DNA of 64,000 bases from JAICND01 sp040905905 (GCA_040905905.1 JBBDQN010000031.1:1-64000), one strand, 5' to 3'. Shown: positions 1 to 9,163, numbered from the stretch's first letter. The notes: generated by a model from the sequence alone, not told the origin. Translations and numbers: made by a program.

Positions 1-22
1 CCTTGCTCCCTGGGGAGCAAGG
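1..22. terminator. stem-loop, candidate terminator of the doxX operon
   Basis: Positions 1-9 (CCTTGCTCC) pair perfectly with 14-22 (GGAGCAAGG) around a 4-nt loop. The hairpin lies 24 bp past the stop of the minus-strand DoxX gene. Whether a T-run follows on the minus strand cannot be seen because the window ends there, so the terminator role is inferred. Confidence 0.45.
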
Positions 23-45
23 TTACGCGCCAAAAGGGAGGGGTT

Positions 46-537
46 TCAGGTTGGGGACGGTTTTCGCCAGAAGATCAGCAACTGGCCGATCCCCGCAACG
101 ATTCCGCCGACGCCGAACAAGAGTCCGACCGTTCCGGGCCACACGAGGCCGATCAGGTTATCGATGGAATATTTGCCGGCACCGAGCCAGGCGAGCACGA
201 AACCGACCCAGCCGAGGACGTTGACATATTCGAAGCCCTCGCCCGGACGGAACACGAAAAACCCGTTGAAGCGATGGACGGCAAGTCCGGCCACCACCAT
301 GGTGGCGACGAGACCCGCCGCGGCAAGTTGGGTTAGAAGGCCGACGACCAGCAGTACCCCGGCTCCCAGTTCCACCAACACCGACAACCGCGCCTGCATC
401 GGTGCGGACCGAAAACCGACCTTGGCGAACCAGCGCCCGGTGCCTTCGATGTTGCGGGCATGGTTGACGCCGTGGGCCATGAAGGTGATTCCTGCCACCA
501 CCCGCAGAATGAGGAGAGAAGTGTCGAGGGGGCTCAT
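46..537 (-). CDS. DoxX family membrane protein
   Basis: A 163-aa integral membrane protein with four predicted hydrophobic helices, opening with an LRVVAGITFMAHGVNH-type first helix and ending in the basic tail WRKPSPT. This is the DoxX/DoxD family size and layout. The family consists of small membrane proteins often linked to redox or detoxification partners, and a specific reaction cannot be assigned. I chose the ATG at 537 because it overlaps the stop of the upstream flavodoxin-like gene (ATGA) and begins just before the first helix; an upstream in-frame start would run 120 bp into that gene. The pair is probably co-transcribed, which suggests a shared redox role (inference). Confidence 0.8.
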   Translation of the reverse strand: MSPLDTSLLILRVVAGITFMAHGVNHARNIEGTGRWFAKVGFRSAPMQARLSVLVELGAGVLLVVGLLTQLAAAGLVATMVVAGLAVHRFNGFFVFRPGEGFEYVNVLGWVGFVLAWLGAGKYSIDNLIGLVWPGTVGLLFGVGGIVAGIGQLLIFWRKPSPT

Positions 538-1250
538 CGATGCTCCGGGTTGGGGAAGTCGAACCGGCATCCAGCGTCCCATTCCGAGCGCTGGTTGCCA
601 TAGGCAGGGATACCGCCGGCGCCTTTGATCATTTGCGCTAGATGCATCAGGTTCCAAGTCATGAATGTGGTGTTGCGATTGGTGAAATCGTTCTCCGGGC
701 CTCCCGAACCAGGGTCGAGGTAAGACGGTCCCGGCCCGGCCTCACCAATCCAACCGGCGTCCGCCTGTGGAGGGATGACACAGCCAAGATGCTGGAGCGA
801 ATAGAGGATGTTCATCGAGCAGTGTTTGATGCCGTCTTCATTGCCCGTCACCAGGCAGCCGCCCACTTTGCCGTAATAGGCGTATTGACCCATCTGGTTG
901 AGCAGGCTCGAGTTGCCGTAGAGCCGTTCGATGACTCGGGTGCAGATCGACGATTTTTCACCAAGCCAAATCGGCGTTCCTAACACCAGGATGTCGGCGG
1001 CTGCGACCTTCTGATAGATCGATGGCCACTCGTCGGTGGACCAACCGTGTTCGGTCATGTCGGGCCATACTCCGCTGGCGATGTCGTGATCGACCGCCCG
1101 GATGGTTTCGACCGTGACTCCGTGTTTGCGCATGATGCCGATTGAGATGTCCATCAGTCCCTGGGTGTGGGACAACTCTGGCGATTTCTTCAACGTGCAG
1201 TTGAAAAAGAGCGCTCTAAGGCCGGAGAAATCCCAATTTGATTCCGCCAC
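534..1250 (-). CDS. flavodoxin-like NAD(P)H-dependent FMN oxidoreductase
   Basis: A 238-aa protein of the NADPH-dependent FMN reductase/flavodoxin-fold family. The N-terminus has a beta strand then an FMN-phosphate-type loop (FFNCTLKKSPELS), and about residues 90-100 have GTPIWLGEKSS, the second flavin-contacting loop. It probably binds FMN and reduces a quinone, nitro compound or flavin; the substrate is unknown. The start is GTG with GGAGG placed 5 nt upstream. It is the first gene of a two-gene unit with DoxX (4-bp overlap) and is divergent from kynureninase with 59 bp between the starts, enough for back-to-back promoters. Confidence 0.8.
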   Translation of the reverse strand: MAESNWDFSGLRALFFNCTLKKSPELSHTQGLMDISIGIMRKHGVTVETIRAVDHDIASGVWPDMTEHGWSTDEWPSIYQKVAAADILVLGTPIWLGEKSSICTRVIERLYGNSSLLNQMGQYAYYGKVGGCLVTGNEDGIKHCSMNILYSLQHLGCVIPPQADAGWIGEAGPGPSYLDPGSGGPENDFTNRNTTFMTWNLMHLAQMIKGAGGIPAYGNQRSEWDAGCRFDFPNPEHR

Positions 1251-1309
1251 CGGCGCCTCCTCTGATCGTCGCTCGGCACGGTAACGGCAAGTGGCGATAG
1301 CGTGCGCTG

Positions 1310-2476
1310 GTGATCACGCGCGAACACTGCCGGGAGCTTGACGCCGGCGATCCATTGGCGTCGTTGCGCGAAGGGTTCGTGCTGTCGCCAAACGTGATCT
1401 ATCTCGATGGCAACTCGCTTGGTCCTCCGCTTGTGAGCGTGCGTGATCGGCTTCTCTCGACGGGCGACGAATGGGGCCAGGATCTCATCGCCGGTTGGTG
1501 GAACCGGGATTGGGTGGGGCTGCCCGCCAAAGTGGGCGGCCGGTTGGAGCCCCTGATCGGCGCTGAACCGGGTTCGGTAGTCTGTGCCGACTCGACCACG
1601 GTGAATCTCTTCAAAGTGGTGGATGCGTCCTGTCGTCTGACCAAGGGCGACCTGCTCACCGACAGCGGCAATTTCCCAACCGACCTGTACGTTCTCCAGA
1701 CATTGGCCGACCGGTGGCGAAGACCCCTGCGGGTAGTCGAGCCAGAACATCTGGCGGCTGCTGTCACCGATGGGGTGGGTGTGGTTGCGGCTGGCCACGT
1801 CGACTTTCGCACCGGGAGGAGTCACGACCTCGCCTTGATCACTGCTCGGGCCCATCAGGTGGGGGCGTTGGCGGTCTGGGATTTGTCGCACAGCGCCGGC
1901 GTGATGTCCATCGGGCTGGCTGACAATGATGTCGACTATGCGGTTGGATGTGGGTACAAGTTCCTGAACGGGGGCCCGGGAGCCCCAGCCTTTGTCTACG
2001 TGTCACCACGCCTGCAAGCGGATACCGTCAACCCCATCACCGGTTGGTTCGGTCACTCCAACCCGTTCGACTTCTCCCCCGAGTTCGTCCCGGCCGAGGG
2101 CGTCGATCGCATGAAGGTCGGAACCCCCAACATCCTTTCGATGGCGGCCCTGGATGCAGCACTCGCGATCTGGGAAGGGGTGGATCTCGAAGCGGTCAGA
2201 GCGAAGTCGGTCGGGCTCACCTCGCTCTTCCTAGATCTGGTTGATCAGGAGCTCGACGACCAGTTTGAGGTCGTGACTCCTCGGCATCCCGAGCACCGGG
2301 GCAGCCAGGTGAGCCTGCGCCGAACCGGGGCCGAGGCGGTGGTGGAGGGACTGGGCCGTCATGGTGTGATCTGCGACTATCGACCTCCCGACATCGCCCG
2401 CTTTGGGTTTGCACCCCTCTACATCAGTTACGTCGATGTCTGGGAATCCGTAAGACGGATCAGGCAGGTGACTTAG
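1310..2476 (+). CDS. kynU: kynureninase
   Basis: A 388-aa class V PLP enzyme that hydrolyses kynurenine to anthranilate and alanine. The sequence shows the kynureninase hallmark YLDGNSLGPP near residue 30, the PLP aspartate/histidine segment WDLSHSAG around residue 190, and the Schiff-base lysine in GCGYKFLNGGPG around residue 220. Length and order fit full-length bacterial KynU. The start is GTG at 1310. The 3' end overlaps a convergent small gene by 4 bp. A second, more divergent kynureninase-like gene sits next to tryptophan dioxygenase at about 36 kb, so this copy is probably the conventional enzyme of the same pathway, located remotely. Confidence 0.9.
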   Translation: MITREHCRELDAGDPLASLREGFVLSPNVIYLDGNSLGPPLVSVRDRLLSTGDEWGQDLIAGWWNRDWVGLPAKVGGRLEPLIGAEPGSVVCADSTTVNLFKVVDASCRLTKGDLLTDSGNFPTDLYVLQTLADRWRRPLRVVEPEHLAAAVTDGVGVVAAGHVDFRTGRSHDLALITARAHQVGALAVWDLSHSAGVMSIGLADNDVDYAVGCGYKFLNGGPGAPAFVYVSPRLQADTVNPITGWFGHSNPFDFSPEFVPAEGVDRMKVGTPNILSMAALDAALAIWEGVDLEAVRAKSVGLTSLFLDLVDQELDDQFEVVTPRHPEHRGSQVSLRRTGAEAVVEGLGRHGVICDYRPPDIARFGFAPLYISYVDVWESVRRIRQVT

Positions 2477-2742
2477 AAGGGCTTGGGTCCCAGCCCCACG
2501 AGTCTCGAATGGGCGACCGCACCCTCGTTGTCGATGGGCGTGAGCTGAGCCTTTCCTAGTTTGCCGTCGATCTCAATCTGGATCACCAACGCCTTTCCCG
2601 CCACCCCCGAACCGGGTACGAGTTCAAGCATCCCTGTCCAGGTTTCTGAGTCCGGGTCAAAGCTCAGGTCTCCGCTACCCACTGCAAGCAGAACGCCATC
2701 CTCGTCGAGGATGCGAACCAACCCTGAGTAGCCGTCAGCCAT
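2473..2742 (-). CDS. small hypothetical protein
   Basis: An 89-aa protein I do not recognise. It is rich in alternating hydrophobic and acidic residues predicted as beta strands (GLVRILDEDGVLLAVGSGDLSF), has no signal peptide or membrane segment, and ends in GPKPF. It starts with ATG directly preceded by CGGGAG. It overlaps the end of kynU by 4 bp tail-to-tail. It may be a small beta-sandwich protein, but no function is proposed. Strand choice rests on the plausible protein and ribosome-binding sequence. Confidence 0.55.
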   Translation of the reverse strand: MADGYSGLVRILDEDGVLLAVGSGDLSFDPDSETWTGMLELVPGSGVAGKALVIQIEIDGKLGKAQLTPIDNEGAVAHSRLVGLGPKPF

Positions 2743-3003
2743 CTCCCGATAATAAGGCGCTCATTCGGCCGCACAGACGATGGACTTCTCGACGCCTGGT
2801 TCTGATCGCCAACCAAATCTCTCAAAATAGGCTGACCTCACTTCTAGCCGTGGAGCCGGAGCGAGTGCCGAGCAAAGAAAAGACCGGTTGAGAAATCGGT
2901 GAGACGCTGACTAGTCTGCGCTCAGAGACAGTGGGAGCGGCAGTCGGGATGGGCAGTCCGACGACGTAATTTTTGGTGTAAGAAGGAAGTTAGGGAGGCT
3001 GGA
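2743..3003. other. intergenic region, promoter area of the secreted protein
   Basis: A 261-bp gap with no credible gene or tRNA. It is AT-richer than its surroundings in the middle (about 2815-2840) and ends with AGGGAGG, a strong ribosome-binding site 6 nt before the GTG at 3004. A short inverted repeat (GTCGG ... CCGAC, about 2943-2972) lies in the likely leader. No known riboswitch was recognised. Confidence 0.4.
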
Positions 3004-4866
3004 GTGGGCAAATCTTCGCGGAGAGCTTTAACCATATTGGTTGCGATCGCCCTGGCAGGGCTGGCGATAATTCCGGCGCAAGCGGAACACGACGGGACCA
3101 TGGTTGCGGGTGGGTCCACCTGTGCCACCGTTGGTTCGGCTGGTCCTCTTAGCCTGCGTATCAACGAACCCATATCGACGACGGAGGTAGGCACCGCAAC
3201 CTTCAGACTGTTTGATGTCGGTCGCAGGTCGTTCAGTTTCAATACGGACGGAACTGCCTTCGTCTACGACGTCATCGTCAAAGGCTCCGCCGCCAACCAC
3301 TACGACTTCGATGGTGCCGTCGAGGGTGGGCCCGTTACCTCGCACGACAATCTCAGGATCCCCAACGGCAACAAGCTGAACCATGTCGAGTTTTGTTACG
3401 ACGCGGCACCCGCGGAGCCGGAGACATTCAGCGTTTCTGGGTTTAAGTACCACGATCTCGATGCTGATGGCGTTTTCGATGACGGAGAAGAGGGCTTGGG
3501 CGGCTGGGGAATCCTTGTCAACGATGTACTAGCTACGACGACCTCGGATGGCGAGGATCTGGGTTCCTACTCACTTGAAGCGTTAGCAGGTGACGAGATT
3601 TGTGAGCAAGCGCCGGATGGCGAAGCCGGTTGGATTCAATCGGAACCTGCCTCGAACGGTTGTTACACGGTGACTGAAGACATGACCGACGCCGATTTCG
3701 GGAACTACAAGAACGGTTCGATCTCGGGCTTGAAGTTCGACGACCTGAACGGTGACGGATTAAGAGATGTCGAGCTGGAGTCCGGCCTGGGAGGCTGGAC
3801 GATCTTCATCGACGAAGACAATGATGCTGAGTGGGATGAGGAAGAGGCGTTCGCCATCACTAGCGATGGCAGTGACGATCGACCTGTCGGTTCATACACC
3901 CTCAGCGGTCTCAAGCCGGGCAGCTATCGGGTATGTGAGGTCGTGAAGTCGGGCTACACCGCCACCTCGCCGGCCGGCGGCTGCCATGAGGCAGTTGTCG
4001 TGATTTCCGATCAATCCACCGACGAGATCGACTTTGCCAACCAGCAAGTGTTGACCATCTCTGGAACCAAGTACGAAGATACCAACGTCAACGGAGTGCG
4101 CGACGGGGAAGGAGCCACTCAGGAGCCTGGCGTGGGCGAGTGGATGATCCTTCTCTTCGAAGATGACGGAGAACCAGGGCAAGTGCAGACTGTCGCGACC
4201 AACGCTGACGGAACCTACGAATTCAATATGGCCCCGGGCAGCTATATCGTCTGCGAAGAACTCCCTTCGGGGTGGTCCCAATCCGCTCCCAGCGACAACG
4301 AGGCTTGCAGCAACCTTCCCAGTGACGTGAGTCTGGCCCCCGGCGGCCATTCGGTAGCGGTGGGAGGCGACGGCGCAACGTCCGGCTTCGACTTCGGCAA
4401 CTTCCAGGGTGGCCAAACACTGGATTGCAATGACCCGTCGGAACTGGAGACGAGCCCCGACGGGCAGACAAGCGCGATCTTCACCCGGGTGGACGGAAAT
4501 GACCCGGTTGAGGATGCCTGCGATGACAATGTGCCGAAGTCCGCCCTTATCGACGCTACGGATGACGGCGTAATTACTTTCATCCCGGTTGGATCGAGTG
4601 TCGCCTTCTTCGAAGGGACGTTGACTTTCACGAAGGCTGATAGCGAGGAGTTCCCTCTCATCCTCGAATACGATCCCGACGATGACGGCCCCGAGCCGTT
4701 CAGGGAAGTGCCCGACTGTGCTCCGAGTGACGGTGGGCCGCTGTTCCCGGACCCTGACGACGAAGACAGTTGGTGCGTTGCCGACGCTGTCGCCGCATAC
4801 TTGGGCGATGATCTTTGGAGGATCACCTGGAACACCCTCGGGGTCGGCGATCCGAAGTTCAGATGA
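3004..4866 (+). CDS. secreted protein with three SdrD B-like domains
   Basis: A 620-aa exported, very acidic protein. Residues 1-27 form a Sec signal peptide ending AQA. Residues 28-140 are an N-terminal domain of unknown type. Three repeats follow at about 143-237, 239-347 and 351-467. Each opens with (S/T)(V/I)SGxKxxD and a DxDxDG-like calcium loop (DLDADGVFDD, DLNGDGLRD, DTNVNGVRD) and closes with DFGN or DFAN, which is the SdrD B-like/Cna-B-type fold. The last 150 residues are unique, with Asp/Pro-rich stretches. There is no LPXTG, membrane anchor or lipobox, so it is probably released or loosely held outside the cell. Adhesion or surface-spacer roles are typical of the family; the ligand is unknown. 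Confidence 0.8.
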   Translation: MGKSSRRALTILVAIALAGLAIIPAQAEHDGTMVAGGSTCATVGSAGPLSLRINEPISTTEVGTATFRLFDVGRRSFSFNTDGTAFVYDVIVKGSAANHYDFDGAVEGGPVTSHDNLRIPNGNKLNHVEFCYDAAPAEPETFSVSGFKYHDLDADGVFDDGEEGLGGWGILVNDVLATTTSDGEDLGSYSLEALAGDEICEQAPDGEAGWIQSEPASNGCYTVTEDMTDADFGNYKNGSISGLKFDDLNGDGLRDVELESGLGGWTIFIDEDNDAEWDEEEAFAITSDGSDDRPVGSYTLSGLKPGSYRVCEVVKSGYTATSPAGGCHEAVVVISDQSTDEIDFANQQVLTISGTKYEDTNVNGVRDGEGATQEPGVGEWMILLFEDDGEPGQVQTVATNADGTYEFNMAPGSYIVCEELPSGWSQSAPSDNEACSNLPSDVSLAPGGHSVAVGGDGATSGFDFGNFQGGQTLDCNDPSELETSPDGQTSAIFTRVDGNDPVEDACDDNVPKSALIDATDDGVITFIPVGSSVAFFEGTLTFTKADSEEFPLILEYDPDDDGPEPFREVPDCAPSDGGPLFPDPDDEDSWCVADAVAAYLGDDLWRITWNTLGVGDPKFR

Positions 4867-7800
4867 TCAGACTGGCGTAATCACACCGAGTTGCTGGAGG
4901 AGGCGATCCGCCTCCTCCAGCTTTTTGGTGCGGTCCCCCTCGGATACCAAATCCGCCTCGGTTTGGAGGAGGAGTGCTTCCTCGTAGACCAGACCTTCGT
5001 CGCGGGCCTGGTCGAGTCCTTTACGAATAGCGGCAGCCGCTTCGTCGAATCTGCCCAGGGCGGCTAATGCCAGGGCACGTACTCGGGCCAGGGAACATCC
5101 GTAGACTTCAGCCTCCCCCCCCGAGGATCGTTCGGACTCATCTAACAGTTCAATAGCTCCCTCGGGGTCACCTTCCCTGACCAGCCCGTGGGCAAGGTAG
5201 ATGGCAGCTTCGACTGCCGAGTGGGTCTGGCCCACCGCGGCAGCTTCAGAACGAATCCGTCTCAGGTCGGCCACGGCGTTGTCGTCGCCACGCAACAGAT
5301 GGAGGCGGGCGAGTTGGATGGCGGAGAAGAGAGCGGCATCGACCAGATTGTGGGCTCGGAGCGTTCGGACCGACTCCAGCAAAACCTCCTCGGCTTGGTC
5401 GTATCTGCCCTGACTGACCAGAACCTCACCGATGTTGGCTCCTGAGACGGCAGCCTCGGACTCGTTACCAGCCCGCCGGAAAGCGTCCTGGGCCCGCGTG
5501 TAGTACTCGAGGGCGGCGTCCCAACGGCCCTCAAAATACGATTGTCCGCCCAGGTTGTTGGTGACGGTGGCAACGCCCAACAAATCCCCCAGCTCCTCGT
5601 AAATCTCCAGTGCTTGTTTGCCATAAGTGGCCTTGGAGGGCTGGCCCAGCATGTTGTAAGCGGCGTCGAGTACCTGATAAGCCCGGGCCAGGGCCTCGTG
5701 CTCACCTGACTCCTCGGCTTCGTTCTTGGCTTGCTGGGCCAGCCTCAGCGCAGCACGAGGGTGCTCCTGGAGCTGGCGAAGTTGGGCACTGAGAGCGGTA
5801 AGCCGTGACCGTGCTCGCCAAGCCTCGCGGGTCCCAACCTCGGTCACGATGCGACAGCCGATGGCAATCTCCCGGAAAGCGACCGAATAGGCTCCGACTC
5901 TGGCCCGGGCCCGGGCTCGCTTCAGGAGCAGATCTGCCCGCCGAATGGGATCGTCGCCCACTAGCGACGTGGCACGCTTGTAGGCCTCCAAGGACTGTTC
6001 GAAGAGCCCCGCTTGTTCCAAGACGTCACCTAAGGCCTCCGCCACTGATGCTTTCTGGGCGTCGGTGACTTCGTCGACATGGCGGGCGGCCGTCAGGGCG
6101 CGGCGGTAGAACTCAGCAGCTGGCAGATTGGCATATACCTGCCGGGCCCCATCTCCCGCGATGCGCGAGAACCTCCAGGCATCTCTCCATCGGCGAGCCT
6201 GCGAATAGTGGAGAGAGAGCAGTTCGGCCTGGGACTCCCGTTGATCGCCAGCCGCCTGGGCGATCGAGTCACCGACCCGGGCGTGAAGTTCCAACCGGGT
6301 CTTGAAAGGCAGACCCTGATAGGCAACATCGCGGATAAGAGCGTGCCTGAACTGGATCCAGTCACTCTCTCCCTGGGCGAGGAAGTCGTGAAGTCGACCC
6401 ATTGCCCTTCGTTGCCAGGGTGGGGTGCCTTCATGGTCGCGCAGCACAGCCCCCATATGAGCACCGCTAAATCCCGTGCCTAGTACCGCCAGACGCCGCA
6501 ACAGGCTTCGATCGGGGGTGGTGAGTTTATCGATGCGAGCGCCGATCATCCCTTCGATGGAGTGGGGAAGAGCATCGACGTCGCCGCCGCGTCGGAGGGC
6601 AGCAAGCAACTCGATCAGGAAGAGCGGGCTTCCCGCAGCCCGTTCCGCCAGCACTTCCACCTGTTGGGGTACCAGGGGGGAGTCGATGGTGGCGTTGGTG
6701 ATGAACTGGCGGGCGTGTTCGATGCCGAGGGGCTGAAGATCGATCCTGGCCAACGAATCAGCCGAGGGAGCTACGAACCCCTGGGAGCCAGGCCGGCGGG
6801 TGAGTACAAACAGCCACGGCAGGCGGTCATGGCCAGAGAGCAGCCCGGCTATCAGAGCTCCGGAAGCATCGTCCATCCAATGGGTGTCCTCTATCACGAA
6901 AAGGGTGGGTGCGGTGGCCGTGACCTCCAGTAATTCACCAACGACGGCCAAGGTGCGGGCGGGGCGAAACTGGTCTTCGAGCTGGGTGACCGCGCTCGAT
7001 TCGGGTACGGTGAGCCCCAGAGGGATGGCGATGAGGGAGAGCCAGGGTTCCAGCGAGGGCGCCGTGGTGCTGACCAAATCCCTCAGGGCGGCTTCGGTAA
7101 GGGCAGCGTCGAGATCTTCCAACCCCCATGCCGCCCGGAGCAGAGAACGGAAGGGGAAGTAAGGAGTGGTCGATTGGTACAGCCGACATTCGGCCCGGAT
7201 TACGTGAGCGGCGTGGGCCGTGAGGAGAAACTCCTCCAACAATCTACTTTTGCCCATTCCGGCCTCAGCCGACAGTTCGACGACGTGGCTGCGGCCGGTG
7301 CACGCCACCTCCCACGCTTCCAACATTTCGTTCAGTTCGACGTGACGGCCGATCAGCGGCAATCCCTGGACCTCGGGGCCGCTTTTGCTACCGGCGGGCT
7401 CGCCTATAGAGAATGCCTGGACGGGGAGCTTCTTACCTTTGACGTAGAACGGATCCGGCGTGGTGTAGCCGAAGACCGTCCGGGATCCGTCGATCAGGGC
7501 CGCCGCCGCGTAGACCTCTCCTGGAGGGGCCTTCCCCATCAGGCGGGCGGCCAGGTTGACGGTGTCTCCCATGACTGTGTACGTGCGGCGGTAATGGGGA
7601 CCCACTTCCCCCGCGAAAACCGGGCCCCAGTTCACTCCAATCGATACGGGAATCGGGCCGTGGGTGTTTGCAACCTGTCGCAGGGCCAGCAACATCTGCT
7701 CTTCATCGTTGCCGGAAGCAAACGGGACCCCGGCGGTAAGAATGATCTTTCCCCCGTTGGACGCTATGTCGGTGCCGAGGAACGTGATCTCGTATCGATC

Positions 7801-8637
7801 GGCGGCATTCTGGACTGAGGAGACGAGTTCATCGAGACCAGCCGTAGCTTGCTCGGCTCCGTCACGGGTGAGGACTTCGTCGACACCGTGATAGTGGATG
7901 AAGGCGACAGCAGCGGGTCGGTGTTCCGGCTCGACCTCGCCAGAGAGCAATACCTGGCGTAGGCCGGGAGGTATGAAAGGCGATAGATCCAACCCGGCCA
8001 CCGGCGCAGGGGCGAATCCGAGCTGCTCGGTCTCGATATGCCCTCGGAGCAGAAAGCCTGGATGTACCGGCCTTCCCACACTTCGGTGAGGAAGGGAAGA
8101 GGCTGTAGCCGCGCTGACCAGTATCTGTCCGGCGGTGGCCGCCGATTCAGTTGCCACTGTGAGAGATGCCGCCGGACCAGCGACGATGAGCTCGCGGTGC
8201 GATCCACCCAGGAGGAAGAAGTCGAACAATCCTGAATGGATGCCGACGGACATCCGCAAGGTCACCTGCCCGGCGGTGGTGTTGAACTTGCCAATCTCCC
8301 GGAGCTCATGACGCATGGCGAGGGCCGCCGCGCAGGCGCGGAAGGCGTGGCCTTCATCGGTGAAAAGCAGGAGCAGGGCATCCCCGCCAAATTTCAGGAG
8401 ACTGGCTCCGAAGGAATAGGCGGAAGGAAGCAAGCGACCGAAGGTGTTGTCGATGACCTCGGTGACTTCCTCGGCCCCGACCTTTCCATGGCGGGCCAAC
8501 CGCTCGGACATCTTCGTGAAACCCGAGATATCCACGAAGACCATCGAGCCTTCGATGCAGCGATGCCGCTGGTCGGGCGTGTCCTGAGCCCAGTAGCGGA
8601 CAAGCCGCGGAAGATACGGGTATAGGGACACGCTCAC
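4867..8637 (-). CDS. soluble-adenylyl-cyclase-like class III cyclase with AAA ATPase and TPR domains
   Basis: A 1256-aa cytoplasmic protein. Residues 30-190 and 240-400 are two class III cyclase domains. The first keeps both metal aspartates (D36 in VFVDISGF, D86 in LKFGGDA) but lacks the transition-state Asn/Arg (S158, A162). The second lost the aspartates (H248, K297) but keeps N361 and R365 in MGDTVNLAARL. The halves are therefore complementary and should form one composite site, as in mammalian soluble adenylyl cyclase. A P-loop AEAGMGKS (457-464) starts an AAA/STAND ATPase, and the last ~450 residues are TPR-like helices. It probably makes cAMP under ATPase/TPR control. Start is GTG. It is divergent from a cyclic-nucleotide-binding protein gene, a plausible effector. 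Confidence 0.85.
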   Translation of the reverse strand: MSVSLYPYLPRLVRYWAQDTPDQRHRCIEGSMVFVDISGFTKMSERLARHGKVGAEEVTEVIDNTFGRLLPSAYSFGASLLKFGGDALLLLFTDEGHAFRACAAALAMRHELREIGKFNTTAGQVTLRMSVGIHSGLFDFFLLGGSHRELIVAGPAASLTVATESAATAGQILVSAATASSLPHRSVGRPVHPGFLLRGHIETEQLGFAPAPVAGLDLSPFIPPGLRQVLLSGEVEPEHRPAAVAFIHYHGVDEVLTRDGAEQATAGLDELVSSVQNAADRYEITFLGTDIASNGGKIILTAGVPFASGNDEEQMLLALRQVANTHGPIPVSIGVNWGPVFAGEVGPHYRRTYTVMGDTVNLAARLMGKAPPGEVYAAAALIDGSRTVFGYTTPDPFYVKGKKLPVQAFSIGEPAGSKSGPEVQGLPLIGRHVELNEMLEAWEVACTGRSHVVELSAEAGMGKSRLLEEFLLTAHAAHVIRAECRLYQSTTPYFPFRSLLRAAWGLEDLDAALTEAALRDLVSTTAPSLEPWLSLIAIPLGLTVPESSAVTQLEDQFRPARTLAVVGELLEVTATAPTLFVIEDTHWMDDASGALIAGLLSGHDRLPWLFVLTRRPGSQGFVAPSADSLARIDLQPLGIEHARQFITNATIDSPLVPQQVEVLAERAAGSPLFLIELLAALRRGGDVDALPHSIEGMIGARIDKLTTPDRSLLRRLAVLGTGFSGAHMGAVLRDHEGTPPWQRRAMGRLHDFLAQGESDWIQFRHALIRDVAYQGLPFKTRLELHARVGDSIAQAAGDQRESQAELLSLHYSQARRWRDAWRFSRIAGDGARQVYANLPAAEFYRRALTAARHVDEVTDAQKASVAEALGDVLEQAGLFEQSLEAYKRATSLVGDDPIRRADLLLKRARARARVGAYSVAFREIAIGCRIVTEVGTREAWRARSRLTALSAQLRQLQEHPRAALRLAQQAKNEAEESGEHEALARAYQVLDAAYNMLGQPSKATYGKQALEIYEELGDLLGVATVTNNLGGQSYFEGRWDAALEYYTRAQDAFRRAGNESEAAVSGANIGEVLVSQGRYDQAEEVLLESVRTLRAHNLVDAALFSAIQLARLHLLRGDDNAVADLRRIRSEAAAVGQTHSAVEAAIYLAHGLVREGDPEGAIELLDESERSSGGEAEVYGCSLARVRALALAALGRFDEAAAAIRKGLDQARDEGLVYEEALLLQTEADLVSEGDRTKKLEEADRLLQQLGVITPV
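4894..4926 (+). terminator. intrinsic terminator inside the 3' end of the cyclase gene
   Basis: CTGGAGGAGGCG (4894-4905) and CGCCTCCTCCAG (4909-4920) form a perfect 12-bp stem with a 3-nt loop, followed by CTTTTT (4921-4926). It lies 28 bp after the stop of the plus-strand secreted-protein gene, in the correct orientation to end its transcript, yet is wholly within the C-terminal codons of the convergent cyclase gene (encoding the LEEADRLLQ segment). Confidence 0.75.
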
Positions 8638-8722
8638 AGCCTGAGCCTAGATAGCGTTCACGCAGCTACAGGCTGCCGACGTCGGCCACCCCGGTTAACC
8701 TCGCAGGGCTCGAGAGGAGAAT

Positions 8723-9163
8723 ATGGGAAAGGTCGATTTGTTGCGGAACTCGGCTCTGCTGCGAGCCCTGGATGACTCCCAGCTCGCATCGCCGGCGGAC
8801 ATCGCCAAGGAGCGGACCCTGGGAGTAGGGGACACCCTGATCAAGGCCGGCGATACCGGCGCCTTGGCGATGTACGTCATCGTCGAGGGCAAGGTCGAGG
8901 TCAGCAAGAACGGCAAGACCCTCTCGGTCCTTGGTCCCGGCCAACATATCGGGGAGATGGCTCTATTAGCTCCTGAGGACACTCCCCGGAGCGCCGATGT
9001 GAGGGCGCTGGAGCCGACCCGCGTACTCCAGCTTGCCAGCTGGGACCTCTTTCCGTTCCTCGACACCAATCCGGCCGTCTCCCGCGCGATCGTTGCCGAA
9101 TTGGCGCGCAGGCTGATCATGGCCGATGAGCGACTGGCCGCCATCCTCGCCGGCGAATCCTGA
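8723..9163 (+). CDS. cyclic-nucleotide-binding domain protein
   Basis: A 146-aa stand-alone CAP/CRP-type cyclic nucleotide-binding domain with no DNA-binding or membrane part. The phosphate-binding cassette is complete: IGEMALL (Glu78, for the ribose) and TPRSADVRA (Arg89, for the cyclic phosphate). The C-terminal helix (AIVAELARRLIMADERLA) matches the helical lid. It is therefore likely to bind cAMP, or less probably cGMP, and act through a protein partner. It starts with ATG, preceded by GAGAGGAGA. It diverges from the cyclase gene across 85 bp, so maker and reader of the signal may share control (inference). Confidence 0.85.
   Translation: MGKVDLLRNSALLRALDDSQLASPADIAKERTLGVGDTLIKAGDTGALAMYVIVEGKVEVSKNGKTLSVLGPGQHIGEMALLAPEDTPRSADVRALEPTRVLQLASWDLFPFLDTNPAVSRAIVAELARRLIMADERLAAILAGES

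Noticed and set aside
2743..3003. tRNA or riboswitch in the largest gene gap
   Set aside because: No cloverleaf, no CCA-proximal TTCGA-type arm and no recognisable aptamer core; only short hairpins.
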